From assembly GCF_000499845.2 (NCBI RefSeq), contig NC_023759.2, positions 49,698,172 through 49,762,171 on the forward strand: a DNA stretch of 64,000 nucleotides. The letters are read 5' to 3'. Below, piece by piece: positions 11,765 to 24,249 of this stretch. The DNA is from Phaseolus vulgaris. Its lineage: Eukaryota > Streptophyta > Magnoliopsida > Fabales > Fabaceae. Each line of letters starts with the position of its first letter. Position 1 is the stretch's first letter. The notes beneath the pieces were generated by a model. That model saw only the letters and a program-made list of their open reading frames with translations. It had not been told where the DNA came from and made no database searches. Both the position numbers and the translations under genes were made by a program.

Positions 11765-14700
11765 CAGGAAGTCTTATATCACATTGTGAGAGAAGATCGT
11801 GAGCATTTCGTAAGATATCCAAAAGAGCACCATCAGGTGTCTGCATAAAAATGCAAAACATATTATAGATATTTACAAACAACCATCATTACAACTCCAA
11901 TACATAAATTGTAGGTTTTGTCCTGGTAATATATGAGGAACATAAAGATAATCCTAGCAATTCAAATAACCCCTAGTTTAGTTCTTAAGCTTTCATTATT
12001 GTTCAAAACATGTTAGTAAGATATTCAGATAACACCAACTGCTGAGTGAAGCGAGCACTATCCAACTATATAAGGAAATATTAGGAACAAACCTCATAAG
12101 GAAGAGATTACAAGAGTACAAGGACGATCAAAAACTTGAAATGGAATCAACATAATGGAATATCACATGTACTTTGTTTAGCGTCCCAATCTAGACCAAA
12201 AAAAAAATGATATTTCAGAAATGCAGTAAGTCAAACCTGGTGCAAAGACTTGTCTCCTTGCCTTCTTTTTTTCTTGGCAGAGGAGGTAACTCTCCTTCTT
12301 TCATTATATACAATAAAAGTATCTAGCTCATCTGCTCAGGAGTAAGGTTTTGTTAAGCTCAACTAAATGGAAATGAAGTATATGGTTTGTCAGATCAGAC
12401 AAACACTTGCATGACATACCTTCCACGTCATTATAGCATCTAGATGAATACGAATTGGAATAATTGTCAGCTATATTTTGCATTGTGCACTCAAGTCTAC
12501 CACCAGAGACGCTAGTGAATCACAATGAAAAAGGATGAGTAAGTTGTAAATGCAACAAAAGAATCAGCAATATACGCAGCGTGATAATATTTCATCATAA
12601 GAAAATTTAAGGTAAAATTACTTATTTGGAAATTTTCAAGGCCACAAAACTCAAAAAAAAAAAAAAAAAAAACTAAAAGGGTCCTTGCTGTATTAATTTT
12701 TAAAATTGAGGGTTTTAAAAAAAGTCATAGATAATGGCAATTTCAAGCTTCCATAAACTGACCCCAAAGGGCCTACTTTTTTAGTTTAGGAACCTAATTA
12801 CATTTCTTTTTTACTTAGGACCTAATTTGAAAATTCACAAATAGTTTAGACAACAACTGAGTAATTTAACCAAAAAATTAACCTCGAGAAGTAATAATAA
12901 GAAACAAATAATCACTGTAGAAAGAAAAGATGAATTTATTTTAAAGCCAGGAAAGGAAATCCATCAATTTCAATTTGTGGTCATCATGCACTCAAAATCA
13001 AAATTTTCTGTTTCTAGATAATAAATGAATATAAATTAGTGTCTGATAAAGAATATATGTTATAAATGTTTCAGTAGCTACTGCAGTTATTAACACATGT
13101 ATCCATTTTGAAACTTTAATCAATAAGAAAAATGGCAGCCCAATATACGAGGCTACCACTAAGTAGGGTTTGGATAAAGTAGACATACACAGCCTTAATC
13201 CCACACAAACAGAATTTTTTTCAAAGATTTGAACATGGGACCTTTATTTAGGTCACAAGGCAGCAACCTTACAGTTGTGCTAAGCTTCATTTTCAATTTA
13301 ATGTATAAAACAAAGCAAAGTAACTGCATTGATAAATTCAAAGGGAAAACACATACCTATGACGTCTACCAAACTGATCTGTGTAAACTATTGGCTTTCT
13401 TGTATTTAGCACCATTCCAGGTAAACTATTCACACTCTTACTTGATCCAACTAGCTCCGCAGAAGGTAAATCAACATATAAGATGTTTGTATTGGCTGGG
13501 AACTCTGCCTGCAAACTTGATTATACAGAATGAAGTTGATATTTGGGTCATCCATTCAAAATTAGAAGGCCTAAAAGACAAAAAGAGTAAAGATTCCCAA
13601 TAGAATAAATTGAATTCAACACCATCAATTCAACTGAGACAGAATTTTAAGCAAACAAAAAATTAGTCTTTGTTTTTAACAAATAAGATTAGAAGAACAG
13701 AAAACAAGGCTCCAACTACGCATCCATGTTTCTAGAGAGCTAGGATTAGGTTTTTAAAATGCACTTGATTATCTTGATTACATATGATATGACTATTGAA
13801 CTGTTTGATAATCTCCAGAAGAAAATAAATTTATTATATCAAATGCTTTCATTTTAAAATTGAAGGGTATGGTTCCCCTGTGGATGTAGGTTTATACGAT
13901 GCTTGCCATTCTCAATATTCATACAAATTTGGGGATAATGTGTCCTTAATCATCAAAGTCATTCGTTTGTAATAATATGCCTAAGCCTAACTAGAAGAAT
14001 ACATAGCCTAAGCATGGGCAAATAATTTAAAGCTGCATAATATATCACAGAATCTGGAAACCAAATTCGAACATATTAAGTCAGTTTAGCGTATGAAAGC
14101 CCAAATTACTTTTTAATGTGAAACATTGAAATAAATCAAGTCCAGGAAAAACACACCTTTCTGGAGCAAGAGGTCCAGTTGTAATTCCAAACTTGTCAAA
14201 CTCAGTGTACTCAACACAAGAAACGCCATATTCCCATTTACCATCAAGACTCTTCTTCTCCATCAGCACATTAATTCCTTCCGTGGCGCCCAATATCCGT
14301 TTACAAGATGCAAATCCCAGTTTCTGTTAAACAAACACATTTGAGAAAGTGCAAACAATATTGAACTTGAGACTCGAGACTGTTTAGTTCAATAAATATT
14401 ACAGAGAACAGAGTCTTTCTTTTTCTTAAAGATCTTCAGGCAAGATAAATTATTAAATAGGGATAATGCTGCAAGTAAACAGTGCATTTAAAGGAATACA
14501 CCAAAGTTGCAATTATCTGTCATTAGTTGATTTACCAAAATCTTATACATCAGAAACTTTAGACTTGCTAAGGAACTACACATGATAATAAGATATGATT
14601 TACCCTTTCATCATAACATGTTTTAACCTTTGTCCATGTACATATAGTGCTAGAAAAGGCTGAGATTAACAATTGAAACAACCGATACCTACCTTTCCGT

Positions 14701-17225
14701 GACGTAAACCAATCCCTGCTAAGGCTAGGAGGGTTAAATCTGTAGCGGCCACAACGTTACTGCAAGGTCACCAGTATTGTAAATGCAAGATTCACATACT
14801 AAGAAAAGCAAACCCAAGAAATATCAATCACAACAACAGACCTGACTTGGCGCAGAGTTGCACCTTTTCTTCCTTGAGAATAAAACCATTTGAAGATGCC
14901 TTTGTCATGTGCAAGTTTCCATATGACACCATGACCACCAGGCTTGCTCAAGGGACTGAATGGTTTGGTGACCAGCCACTGACCTTCTTCTGCACCAACA
15001 ACTGGAACCAGAGGCTGCCAATTTACAAAATTATATTTTAGAGATTGTTAAAATAAGATCCCCCTTCCGAGAAGCCATGGCATAGATTTATTTAGAACCT
15101 GCTCAAAAAGTTGGAAAGTTGATCGACCTCTCCCAAACCATGAAAGTCTTTCACACAGAGAAGTGACGTGTTTGTGGTTGTTCTTTGCAGAACTTGTCAT
15201 TATTGCAACGGGTGTGATACATTGTTTATTGTATATCTTGAAGTACAAGAATTCTCTAGCCTTCAAATGTGAAATTGAAGAATTATATATTTCAGATCCC
15301 AATATAAAAAGTCAATCTTGGTTTTATTATAAAAGAATGGGCATAGCAAGTATTTCTGTGTTTGATAGCTGGAGATCTAATACCTGAAGATCTCTTATAA
15401 GACCTTCCAACAAAGTCCTTCCACAATATGGTAGCATAGCAGCAGGCAGGCATTCACCTGAGTTAGGATCAACCAAACCAAGCCTGTCGGCAGAACCTCC
15501 CAAAGGATAAATCTCGCCTAGGTCTGGCAAACCCTAGAACGACAAGATCTTATTATTCCATGTAGCTGCGAAGTATCTAATCTAAATGCATGTTTTTATT
15601 TACAAACCAGGTAATGTAATTAGACTTACCTCTATACCCCATAGAGCTGCTTGAGATGCATACTCTATGTCTTCAGAAAGGTTATGCCCATTAGGTGCAT
15701 TAATTCCCAAAATTTTGCATTCTTTCACTTCATGCATCTGGTGCGACCACTTTATATTCTGCCTCTCAAATGACTTTTGGACAATAAGTTCCAGCACTGT
15801 TATCTGATATCTGCAGAGTTCCAATGTTAGCAAACAAACAAATATATGCAAATTGAATTATTCCCAAATAACATTCACTCCTATTAAACCAAGTTTATAC
15901 CAAGCAAAAGCAAAATAGACTTGATGGTGTTGAGATCAAGGTTTTAAAAAAGGGTCTGCAACTGTAATTTCCGCTACAGAGTGAAGTTTTATGGGGTGAC
16001 TGTGATAAGCACCCAAACATTTGTGAACCCACCCTCAAAAGCTACCTATGGGGGGAAAACCAAATATTTAAATATTCCACCAAACATCCCATAAGACTAT
16101 GGAACACAGACAACCCCATAATACCGAAGTTCTTATCAGACTCCGGCTACAATTATGGCTGTATAAGCCGCATTCTACAATTTCCCACTCTATCAAGGAA
16201 CTGGAACTACACTACGTTGGTTGGGACAACAAGTAATGATGGAAAGGTGAACAGGTTATAAAAACATCAAGAGAGAAAAAAAAACTACAGGAGATTTATT
16301 CACTTTCTGTCCACCTCATAAACCTATGTCTGTTCCAACAAAACTGGAGAACTAAAAATGTTAATCCAATTAAGAAGCACAATAGTTCCGTTTCACAATT
16401 TTACTACTACGTAACTCACACAAGTCAATCTTAATATAATTGCTTTCTGTTCCCTTGTTGATATTTTAAAGAAGCACAAGCAAGGTAAGTTAATTTTATT
16501 CCATCTCTTCTACATTGGTTCCACACTAAGCGAATGGTAAAAGTAGGAAAACGAAGAACTGACCCAATAATTCCTCCAATACAGTCATAGAATCGCTCAA
16601 TTTCCGCCAAAGTCTCTAGCAACTTGTTCAATTCTATAATCTCGTAATCCCCCAACGCCATTCCCGTACTCGCACCCCCATTGCCATTATAGGAATTCAA
16701 GTTCTCAATCATCTCCGCTATAGCGTAGAGCGCGCTCTTCACGGCGCTCGCGGCGGCCGCGGCGGATTCTAGCGATTCTGCTTCGTCCAAACACAGCACG
16801 TGCTCCTGCCCGGCGGCAACCACGCACTTGAGCAGGAACAGTTGGTCGGAGCTCAACCGGAGCGAGGCCAAAACCCTAGCAAGGCCGCGACCAGAGCCGA
16901 AGAAGCGCTTCACTCTGGAATCAGCGTTGAGCACTCGGAGCTTCTCGACGAGAGTGGCGCACGCCGCAAGCCGGTCGCGGAGCGCGGCGAGGCGTGCGAT
17001 TTCTCGGTGGAAGTTGAAGTCATCCGGCGGTGGCGGCGAGACCTCCAAGGTCTCGGTGGAAATTCGAGCGACTCGACAACATGTAGAGAGAGAAGAGGGA
17101 AGAGAGAGAAATTTGGAGAGAGTGAGAGAGTGGGAATAAGAATGAGAATGAGAAAGAGAAAGTTTGGAGCGGAATGAGAAGACGAAACGGTTATTATGGG
17201 GAAGAAGAGAAGTGGAGTGAAGCAT
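9555..17225 (-). CDS. UGP3: UTP-glucose-1-phosphate uridylyltransferase 3, plastid
   Basis: Makes UDP-glucose in the plastid stroma, feeding SQD1/SQD2 sulfolipid synthesis (known for Arabidopsis UGP3). I reconstruct 17 exons: 17225-16564, 15810-15630, 15533-15384, 15260-15099, 15014-14842, 14759-14693, 14323-14157, 13515-13357, 12511-12420, 12331-12237, 11840-11763, 11480-11385, 10996-10922, 10834-10743, 10598-10436, 9895-9835, 9667-9555. All junctions are GT-AG and keep phase, giving 861 residues (the Arabidopsis protein is close to this, from memory). Residues 1 to about 60 form a Ser/Leu/His-rich transit peptide. [10 protein letters not shown] (about 291-300) is the nucleotide-loop region, followed by [17 protein letters not shown] and GGHGVIW. 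Exon 8 uses the AG at 13,517-13,516; nearer AGs break the frame. Intron 11 begins with a long AT repeat. Confidence 0.93.
11681..11760. repeat. (AT)40 microsatellite at an intron donor
   Basis: Eighty bases of uninterrupted AT dinucleotide. In the UGP3 sense it starts directly at the 5' splice site of intron 11 (GAG then GTATATAT...), so the repeat forms the donor site itself. The long IYIYIY-type open frames here are artefacts of the repeat. Confidence 0.97.
12625..12870. repeat. Possible MITE-like insert in UGP3 intron 8
   Basis: The stretch starts with GGTAAAATTACTTATTTGG and ends near AACTGAGTAATTTAACC. Its ends are roughly inverted (AAATTAC.. against ..GTAATTT), and it contains an A20 run and polypyrimidine tracts. 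This suggests a small degenerate inverted-repeat element, but I could not define a target duplication. Confidence 0.25.
12940..13130 (+). repeat. Dispersed repeat shared with 206-420
   Basis: This is the second copy of the element described at 206-420, lying inside UGP3 intron 8 (antisense to the gene). Similarity runs from CCAGGAAAGGAAATC through ATTTTCTGTTT to the GTAGCTACTGCAGTTATTAA block. Confidence 0.5.
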
Positions 17226-17255
17226 TGTTGAAGGTTGTGTTGTGTGTTTGAGTTG

Positions 17256-17263
17256 GAATATGC
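17256..17263. promoter_or_regulatory. P1BS-type box GAATATGC (UGP3 leader)
   Basis: Matches the PHR1 binding consensus GNATATNC exactly. It lies 31 bases upstream of the UGP3 start codon, inside the inferred 5' leader. UGP3 is a phosphate-starvation-linked sulfolipid gene in Arabidopsis, so the site is plausible. Binding is not shown. Confidence 0.45.
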
Positions 17264-17336
17264 AATTGATTATTAATAGAGTGAATAACGATGAATTTGA
17301 AGTTGTGCAGGATAAAGGAAAGGGAAGATACCAGAA

Positions 17337-17344
17337 GCATATAC
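17337..17344. promoter_or_regulatory. P1BS-type box GCATATAC (UGP3 leader)
   Basis: A second exact match to GNATATNC, 73 bases from the first and about 90 bases downstream of the putative TATA box. Two such boxes in this short leader suggest PHR1-type control. Confidence 0.45.
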
Positions 17345-17435
17345 CAGAAGAGAAAGAGCATAACAATAAGGAGGGAAATTAAGTGCTTTCTTAACCGTCC
17401 ATCAACTTCTTGCATGTGCTCTCCTTCTGTGCCTA

Positions 17436-17444
17436 CTATATATA
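17436..17444 (-). promoter_or_regulatory. TATA box of UGP3
   Basis: TATATATAG on the minus strand, about 210 bases upstream of the UGP3 ATG. It predicts a start of transcription near 17,405-17,410 and a leader of about 180 bases. An in-frame upstream ATG at 17,366 would then be transcribed; it would put 47 residues in front of the transit peptide. Confidence 0.5.
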
Positions 17445-17449
17445 CCTCT

Positions 17450-18656
17450 TATCTTCTTTCTCTCACATACCTTACTGTCCACAGATACATTTATTCGGCT
17501 AAATTATGTAATAAAGATTAAAACATGTAATTCATGTTTTTATAGTAATTCATATTACCCCATTCATATTTCTATAATACTTTTTATATCACCAACACTG
17601 ATATAAGTAACACTAATTTATGTCCCTTGGTTAAATGATTCAGAATTTGAGTTCTGATAATATATCATTATTATATAAGAAATAAATCATATCTTGAAGT
17701 ACTTACATTATGTGGTAATTATAGCTTTTTAACTTCTTTGAAAAATCAATTAATCATTTGCAGTAAGCTACAGTATTAACTTAAACGTCCAAGGCTGAGA
17801 GAACTCGTGATAGATTTAAAGTGAAGGTTAATGATAATCACATGATGCCTACACATGCAGTTATTCACTAGCAGACAGTCATGAGTCATGGACATCTCAG
17901 TCTCCATTTTTCTCCATTTTGAAGCGAAACCACAAAACAGCTTAAGATGATTTGGTGTGATCATCGACCAAGTCAAACGTGTATATGTCAAAATATTGCT
18001 TTATACAGTTAAATCCTTAGGATTCAACTTCTCTATGCACCATTTCGAAACAATTGGCTGTTCCCATCATTATGTAGATGGCCTTCGCGGTTCATCACAG
18101 ATCAAAGACATTTAGAGTACATTTTTAATGAATGAGAAAGACAAAGAAACTTTTTAAACTTTCTGAAATAAAGAGGCTACTCTTGCCATTAATATTGACA
18201 AAAAACAAAATCTAACTCAAACCGTGTATAACCACGAAATATACAAGTACACTAGAACAAAACCCAATTGTAGTCTCACCATTTCGAAGACAATAGGGAT
18301 AAATATCCACAAGAATGATCTCAACCAGTGTTAGCGATTTATTTAATTTAAGTTGAACAAACAAAGTATGAGAATTCTCAGGGCCAATCGAGGCCTTCTA
18401 AAGTTGCATCATTTAGAATTTCATACACCATCGCCATACAATGAGCATCAGCTTAAAGGCTATGATCCTCAAGGGAATGTCTACTCCAGAAACTGATCCT
18501 AAAAATCCTCTACGCTGAAACAGTGTCCTTTTCTCGATTTTCAGTCTGGATTTTAAACGATAAGGAATAGTACTAGCCATCCATTGATAGACAGCAAAAA
18601 TGTTTAATGCTTGAGTAAAAGAAAAAGAAAAAGAATCTGAATTTCGAAATCTGCCT
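17450..18656. other. Intergenic region between UGP3 and SAM50
   Basis: About 1.2 kb containing the distal promoter of UGP3 and the 3' untranslated region of SAM50 (both genes on the minus strand). No further coding sequence or repeat is recognised. Confidence 0.5.
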
Positions 18657-21600
18657 CTAAGAAGGAGCTGAGAAGCTGAACCGAAATCCTGTCTTCCCAC
18701 GATCATGTTCATTCTGCTTGAGTACGTAGTAGAAGTTACCCTGAAACAATGGCAAATGTGAAAATGAAAATTTCATTTGGTAAATAACAACAAATAAAAA
18801 ATAGGAAAGAAGACCAGGTGAGGGGGCAGGGGCACATAAGAAAAGAGATTGAATAACTCTGCCGAACTTTGCCAATCTTGTAACCAAAACTGTCTGTTTC
18901 CCTAAATTATATTATCAGCAGTTGAAATAGTTAAAAAGTTATTTAAGGGGATTTGCAACAATATCAAAACTTGGAAAATATGTTGGCGGAGATAATTTTA
19001 TAAGAAAAATACTAAGTGTTAAGTTCATAGCCCCATTTATGGAAAATAAAAAGAAAAATTACACAACTTGCCCAAAGTCAAAATATAACAAACAAGACTA
19101 ACTATCTCAAAGATTTCTTCAATCAAAATCATATCCTCTCTGCCCTTCCCAAAAAATATGATTGGATAGTTTGACCATCTCCTCAATTATATACAAGAGT
19201 AACTGAAACATTAACTAACCTCTAGGCGAAAAAGTTTAGTAGGAACAACAAATCCACATCCAACTGAAGTTCGAAATGATTCTAAGAACTTCCGAGGTGA
19301 AAATCGCTTATATTCATTCTGAGTCAATTTTGCAGTATTTCCAGCACCAGCAAAAAGATGACCATGGATTCCATGATTTCTCAACCACCTAACCGGGAGA
19401 TCAAAAGACAGGTCTGCAAATGCCGTAACAGCAACATCTCCTCCAATGAAGTCCCATTTAGAGGAATCATCATTGTCATCAATAATTTCATCTCTAACTC
19501 TCCTTCGTGGTTCAGTAGGACCTAATCCCCTAGTTTTAAATCCCCACAATGTTATTGGCCCTCCTAGGGTGCAAACTGGAGAGAAATCACCACCCAAATA
19601 AAACCTTTCAGGAAGAGGAGATGGCTTGTTCATGAAGTCATGCCCCCATGGAAAAACGGCACCAGCTGAAATCCCAAGGTTAAGAGCTGTATTATAAAAT
19701 CCAAAGGGGATGGCACAGCGAACATCAAATTCCTGCATTAAAAGAATCGAACAAGTTAGTTAAGAAAAGAAATATATCTAAAATGAGCAAAGAAAAACAA
19801 TATTTTTGACAGTTGAGGGTTTTTACCACAACTTGTTATACATGTGTTAAGATTGCCCCATTCCCAACATTTTAAAAAAATGTGTACATATTTTCCATCC
19901 CCGTATATATTATTTACCACAACCAAAACAATTTCCAGGCAGATGGTCACAAATTGCATTTTATACAATCAAGTTCTTAAAATATGATTTCTGAATCACA
20001 CAACATATATAGCACCTATTAAAGTTGTATAGTGCCAATATTTTTCAAATAGTGAGAATAATCAATAGGTTGCTCTTCAACTTGTACGAGCATTATCCTC
20101 CTACTAAAACAAAGATTGGGCATTCTTTCATTTTGTGGAAAGGCCACACTTGATCAAACAAGCACCCCATGCACTGTCTACACAACCGGAAAATTTAAAA
20201 CTGAATGATGTAAATGCGTACAGGAAAAGAAGAATATTTTTACAGACACCACGTTCTGTATTTTTCAAAATGTCCAAGAAGATGAACTCTGCCCATACCC
20301 AAAAGAATATAACGTTTTAAACCCAGTTTCTAAATGCTTAATTTAAATCTAACTGGTTGGAATATTTAAAGGGTAAAGAATGAGAACTTACTCTCTATAG
20401 CTCCAAATAATACATATATTGGTACAAACAAATAGATTCTAATTAGAATACCCCAAATAGGAGTTACAGGGAAGTAAATTCGGGAATAAAAAATTGTGCA
20501 AAATCAAATCCTCCTAATTGCATTAATCAATCAATTAATTACAAATATATAGTTATAACAATAAACTCCTTTAAAATGTCTTGTCTTCATCAAATTAGAA
20601 AGTCTAACACCCCAAAATAATTTTATCAATTACTACACTGGTATCCATCACTTGATATAGATTATAAAGTTGTATTCATGACATATACAAATGCATTTAA
20701 GCAGATTAATTAGTGGACAAGAAATTGATCTAATTGCACCTGGCGTAGAAATCGCAAGCTCCGATGATCTGGTGTAAGACCACCAAAGTGAGTAGTGGAA
20801 AGAAAAGCATATCCCTTTGTAGGCCTAATTGGTGAGTTTCTCCTGTCAATTTTAAATGTATACTTCAAAGATGATAATAAACCATGCCCAAGCTGCCTCC
20901 TTATAGACCTGGATGACATTTGTAATGGATCAGTCAAGGTACGCCATCCAAGAGTGTAGACTAAGTCATGGTGCCTGGTTGAGATTAAGCCAAGAGACAA
21001 TCCTAACAACTGTTCTTTGTATGAAGAAAACTCTTGCCAATCTTGGGAAAGCATGGAAAGTCGTGCTACAAGAGGAGTTAACAACCCTTTCAGTCTTGGA
21101 GCAAACACTCCTACACTCACCTCTGTTGCTTGGCTGCCACCATAAGCCAAAGAGGCATCCCATAGATCACCATAACCTAACAAGTTTTTGTACTTAAGAC
21201 CCCCTTCAGCAGTCCACGAACTTGTCTACAAGAGTGTTGCAACAATTCCAAAATGAAAACATATGCATATTAGCTTATTAAGACCAAAAAATATTCATCA
21301 GACCAATATACAGCTTCCAATAAAAACAAGGCTGTAACAGAAACTTTCTACTCCCCCACAAGTAAAAGATTATAGCTGAAAACTCATAGTCATGATCAGA
21401 TCTTTATATTTTATCAACAAGAAATAAATCAGATCTTTGTCCCAACCTGATCGTTTTAAGAATCCCAACAATTATTATATAATGCAATTACACGTACATT
21501 GTATCTTGAATTTATTATTGACAAAAGCACTAGAAGGAACCATTAGAAATTGAGATAACCATTCTAATTGACCTAAAGACACAACCGACTCCACCTATGG

Positions 21601-22814
21601 AAAGAAAAATCAAGTTGGAAGTCAAAGAATTTGAAGTTTCTTCCTAATTTAGACCCATAAGTACACCCTTTCAAATATTTTTCACTATTCAAAATAACTC
21701 CTGCTCATCCCTAAGCATAATACCATTAGCCAAGAAATAAAACAAGGGTTGCTTGTTTTGCTGTCTAAAAGCTTTCATAATATTGTGGGGGCAATAAGCA
21801 GGAAAGTCAACTTCCCTTAAATCCTTGATACTATAATATGGGACAAGCAGGTCAGTATTTGTCTAATGCCTCAGTTGATAATAGTCAAAGATCATACTAG
21901 AAGATGACATTGATCTCCTAAGAGCAAAAAGAGTATATTGTTTTCTTTACAATTTAGCCAAACCATGAGTTTATGGAAGAACAGAAGATCAGGAAATGAC
22001 ACTTTAACTGCAAAGATAAACCTAGTCCAAGGATGCCCAGATAGTTTTTTTCTAATTTTTTATAAAATGATTACAGATTTCCTCTTTGGTGTTTGCACTA
22101 CAGTACAAGCATCTGAAATGAAAAGATACAACCTCAGACCTAAGAAGAAATGCATTCTCATATAAACTATTATTAATCACAAATTCTTTGAATGCTTCAA
22201 ACAAAGCTACCATCGCTCAGAGACTCACATTGAATCAATTTAATCCAGAGCAATCACAACATCGCACAGGAGAATAGAGAGCGAGATTGTACCGAGGGTT
22301 TGGTGTAAACGCCGAATTCGCCAGAGACTTTGTTGGCGGTCTCGACGACATCGACGACGACATTGGCGGTGTGAGGCAGCTCCGGCGGCCCGGCCTGGAG
22401 AGTGAGTTCGGTGGACTCGAAAATCTCAAGGCTGCGGAGCCTGGCGAGGGCGATTTCGGAGGCGCTAATGAGCTCCTGCACGGTGGCGGCGTCCTGGAGA
22501 AGCTTGAGCTCCGCCTCAATCACCCAATCCTTGGTCTTGGTGTTGCCGCGAATCAGCACATCGTGGACGCGGATAGGGACCAGCTCCGAAGCCAAACGCC
22601 GGGAGAGGGTTTCCAGCTTCGAACGCTGCTCGCGCAAACTCGACAATGAGGATCGGTTGTTCCGATTGTACGGCTCGTGCGAAACGACGTCGTCATGGCT
22701 GTCGTCTTCTTCCTCTTCCTCTTCGTCCTCCTGTTCGTCGATTTCTTCGTCTTCGGCACTGTTAGGGTTTGGAGAGAAGGGAAGTTGTTCGTTTCTTTCC
22801 TCCGAGTTTTCCAT
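18657..22814 (-). CDS. SAM50: Mitochondrial outer-membrane Omp85 protein SAM50
   Basis: Core channel of the sorting and assembly machinery that inserts beta-barrel proteins into the mitochondrial outer membrane. Four exons: 22814-22293, 21225-20740, 19732-19220, 18740-18657, giving 534 residues, all GT-AG with codon-aligned junctions. Residues 21-42 are a Glu/Asp run. A single POTRA domain starts at about 81 (IRVHDVLIRGN). The remainder is the beta-barrel, with strand-rich segments such as LLGYGDLWDASLAYGG and LPERFYLGGD, and the protein ends in the aromatic strand RFSFSAPS. One POTRA and the length point to SAM50 (At5g05520/At3g11070 type) rather than the plastid OEP80. The gene is head-to-head with BMF3, 1.6 kb apart, the same neighbourhood as in Arabidopsis. 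Confidence 0.9.
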
Positions 22815-23454
22815 TGATCGGATTCTGAGGCAGTTTGCGTGGTGAGTTTGAGAGATGGAATTTGCTCTTTGAGTGTGAGCAAGTAAAACCAACCCAAATC
22901 AAGTTTTTTTTTTTTTTGCACTTTTTTGAGTGACCAGTGTCTATATTTCTAAAACTGCAAATTATTATTTTAACTAATTCTTGTAGTAAAAGGAATATTA
23001 TAAAATTTAACTTTAATTCTTAATGAATTAAAATTTTATCACCAAGTAATTTAAAATCATTAATAAAAAATTGTTTTGATTAAATAAATATGCCATCTCA
23101 TTGTACATTCTTAATTTATTAAATATGTCAACTCCGAGTAATTGAATTAATTTATATTTTTAGTCTAATTGCATATGAAGTAAACCCATTAAATTTTTAT
23201 AGTGATTAATTTTATTTTGGGAATTGAACTTTTTATTTATAAATAAGTTTGATAAATCCAAATAAATTCATTTTTTAAGAATCAAACAAAATTTTTGTTG
23301 TGATTTTTTGTTAATTATTACATATAGAGGTTTCCTATACATTAATGTATTCTTATGCAATTATTTAATTGATATAAGTTAATCACAATAAAATATGCTG
23401 TTTATACATTTTAATAATAATGAATGTACTCTTTTTAGATTTTTTTTGGAGTGT

Positions 23455-23869
23455 ATTAATTCAAACCCAACAAAATTTTGTTTCCTCAATCCAATGTTTC
23501 AACCTACACTCAAATAATTTTTTAACTTCTAATAATGCCCTTATTTCAAAATTGAAAATCAATAATTAAAAAGTATATTTTAGAAAATTAATTTCATAAT
23601 AGATATTTTGTGTTCCAAAAATAAAATTCTAGTTTAAAATTAAAAAATCAAAATCTTATCATGAAAAAAAATTGAAAAAAAATCCAAAAATATAAAAATA
23701 TGTTACTGTTCTAAAGAATTGAAAAATTATAATCTCAAAAAACATTCCAGAAATATATTCTGAAATAACAAATGCACCTCATTCTTAATTCAAAACTACA
23801 GAGAACATATTTGTCACTGTGGAGGGAGGGTACATGTTAAAATTTTGTTAGGTACAGGAAGCAATTGCC
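23455..23869 (-). mobile_element. Decayed MITE, related to the one at 60,303-60,628
   Basis: On the minus strand it begins GGCAATTGCTTCCTGTACC (ending at 23,869) and runs to AAACCCAACA near 23,480 on the plus strand. Both ends and the CAACCTACACTCAA segment match the element at 60,303-60,628. The left end is eroded and no target duplication is visible. It abuts the Mutator-type MITE at 23,888. Confidence 0.45.
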
Positions 23870-23887
23870 CAAAACTGGTGATCGTAT

Positions 23888-24249
23888 GGCTGCTTCTTCC
23901 TGCACCTCCATACCTTCTTCTTTCACCTCCATAGATTTTCGTATTTCCAAAAATATCCCTCTGTAATATTTCAGATTACATAATTCGGAAGTCATTTTTC
24001 AAATTTGTAATTAGTTCCTGGATTATATAATCTGGAAGTTTTTTTCAGATGCATAATTAATTTACAGATTACATAATCTCTTTTTTAACTTTCGGATTAT
24101 GTAATTCGGAAGTTTTTTTTCAAATATGTTTCCAGATTACATAATCCAGAAGTTATTCTATGGAGGTGGCACAAGAAGGATAAAAATGTATTTTCATGTT
24201 GTGTATGGAGGTGCCAGAAGAAGATATGGAGGTGCAGGAAGAAACAGTC
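23888..24249. mobile_element. Mutator-type MITE upstream of BMF3
   Basis: A 362-base element with terminal inverted repeats of about 46 bases. The left end reads GGCTGCTTCTTCCTGCACC and the right end, complemented, GACTGTTTCTTCCTGCACC; both continue into a second TTCTTC..CACCTCCAT block. It is flanked by near-identical 9-base direct repeats, TGATCGTAT (23,879-23,887) and TGATCTTAT (24,250-24,258), which is typical of the Mutator superfamily. The interior holds repeated ATTACATAATC motifs in both orientations. It has no open frame. It lies 174 bases upstream of the BMF3 ATG, between two divergent promoters. Confidence 0.85.

Noticed and set aside
11607..11882. Open frames with long Ile-Tyr repeats
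   Set aside because: Direct translation of the AT microsatellite.
13511..13515. Nearer AG acceptors for UGP3 exon 8
   Set aside because: All of them put the conserved [13 protein letters not shown] segment out of frame with exon 7.
23888..24249. Long hairpin as a conserved microRNA gene
   Set aside because: No known microRNA sequence is seen, and terminal inverted repeats plus the 9-base flanking duplication identify a transposon.
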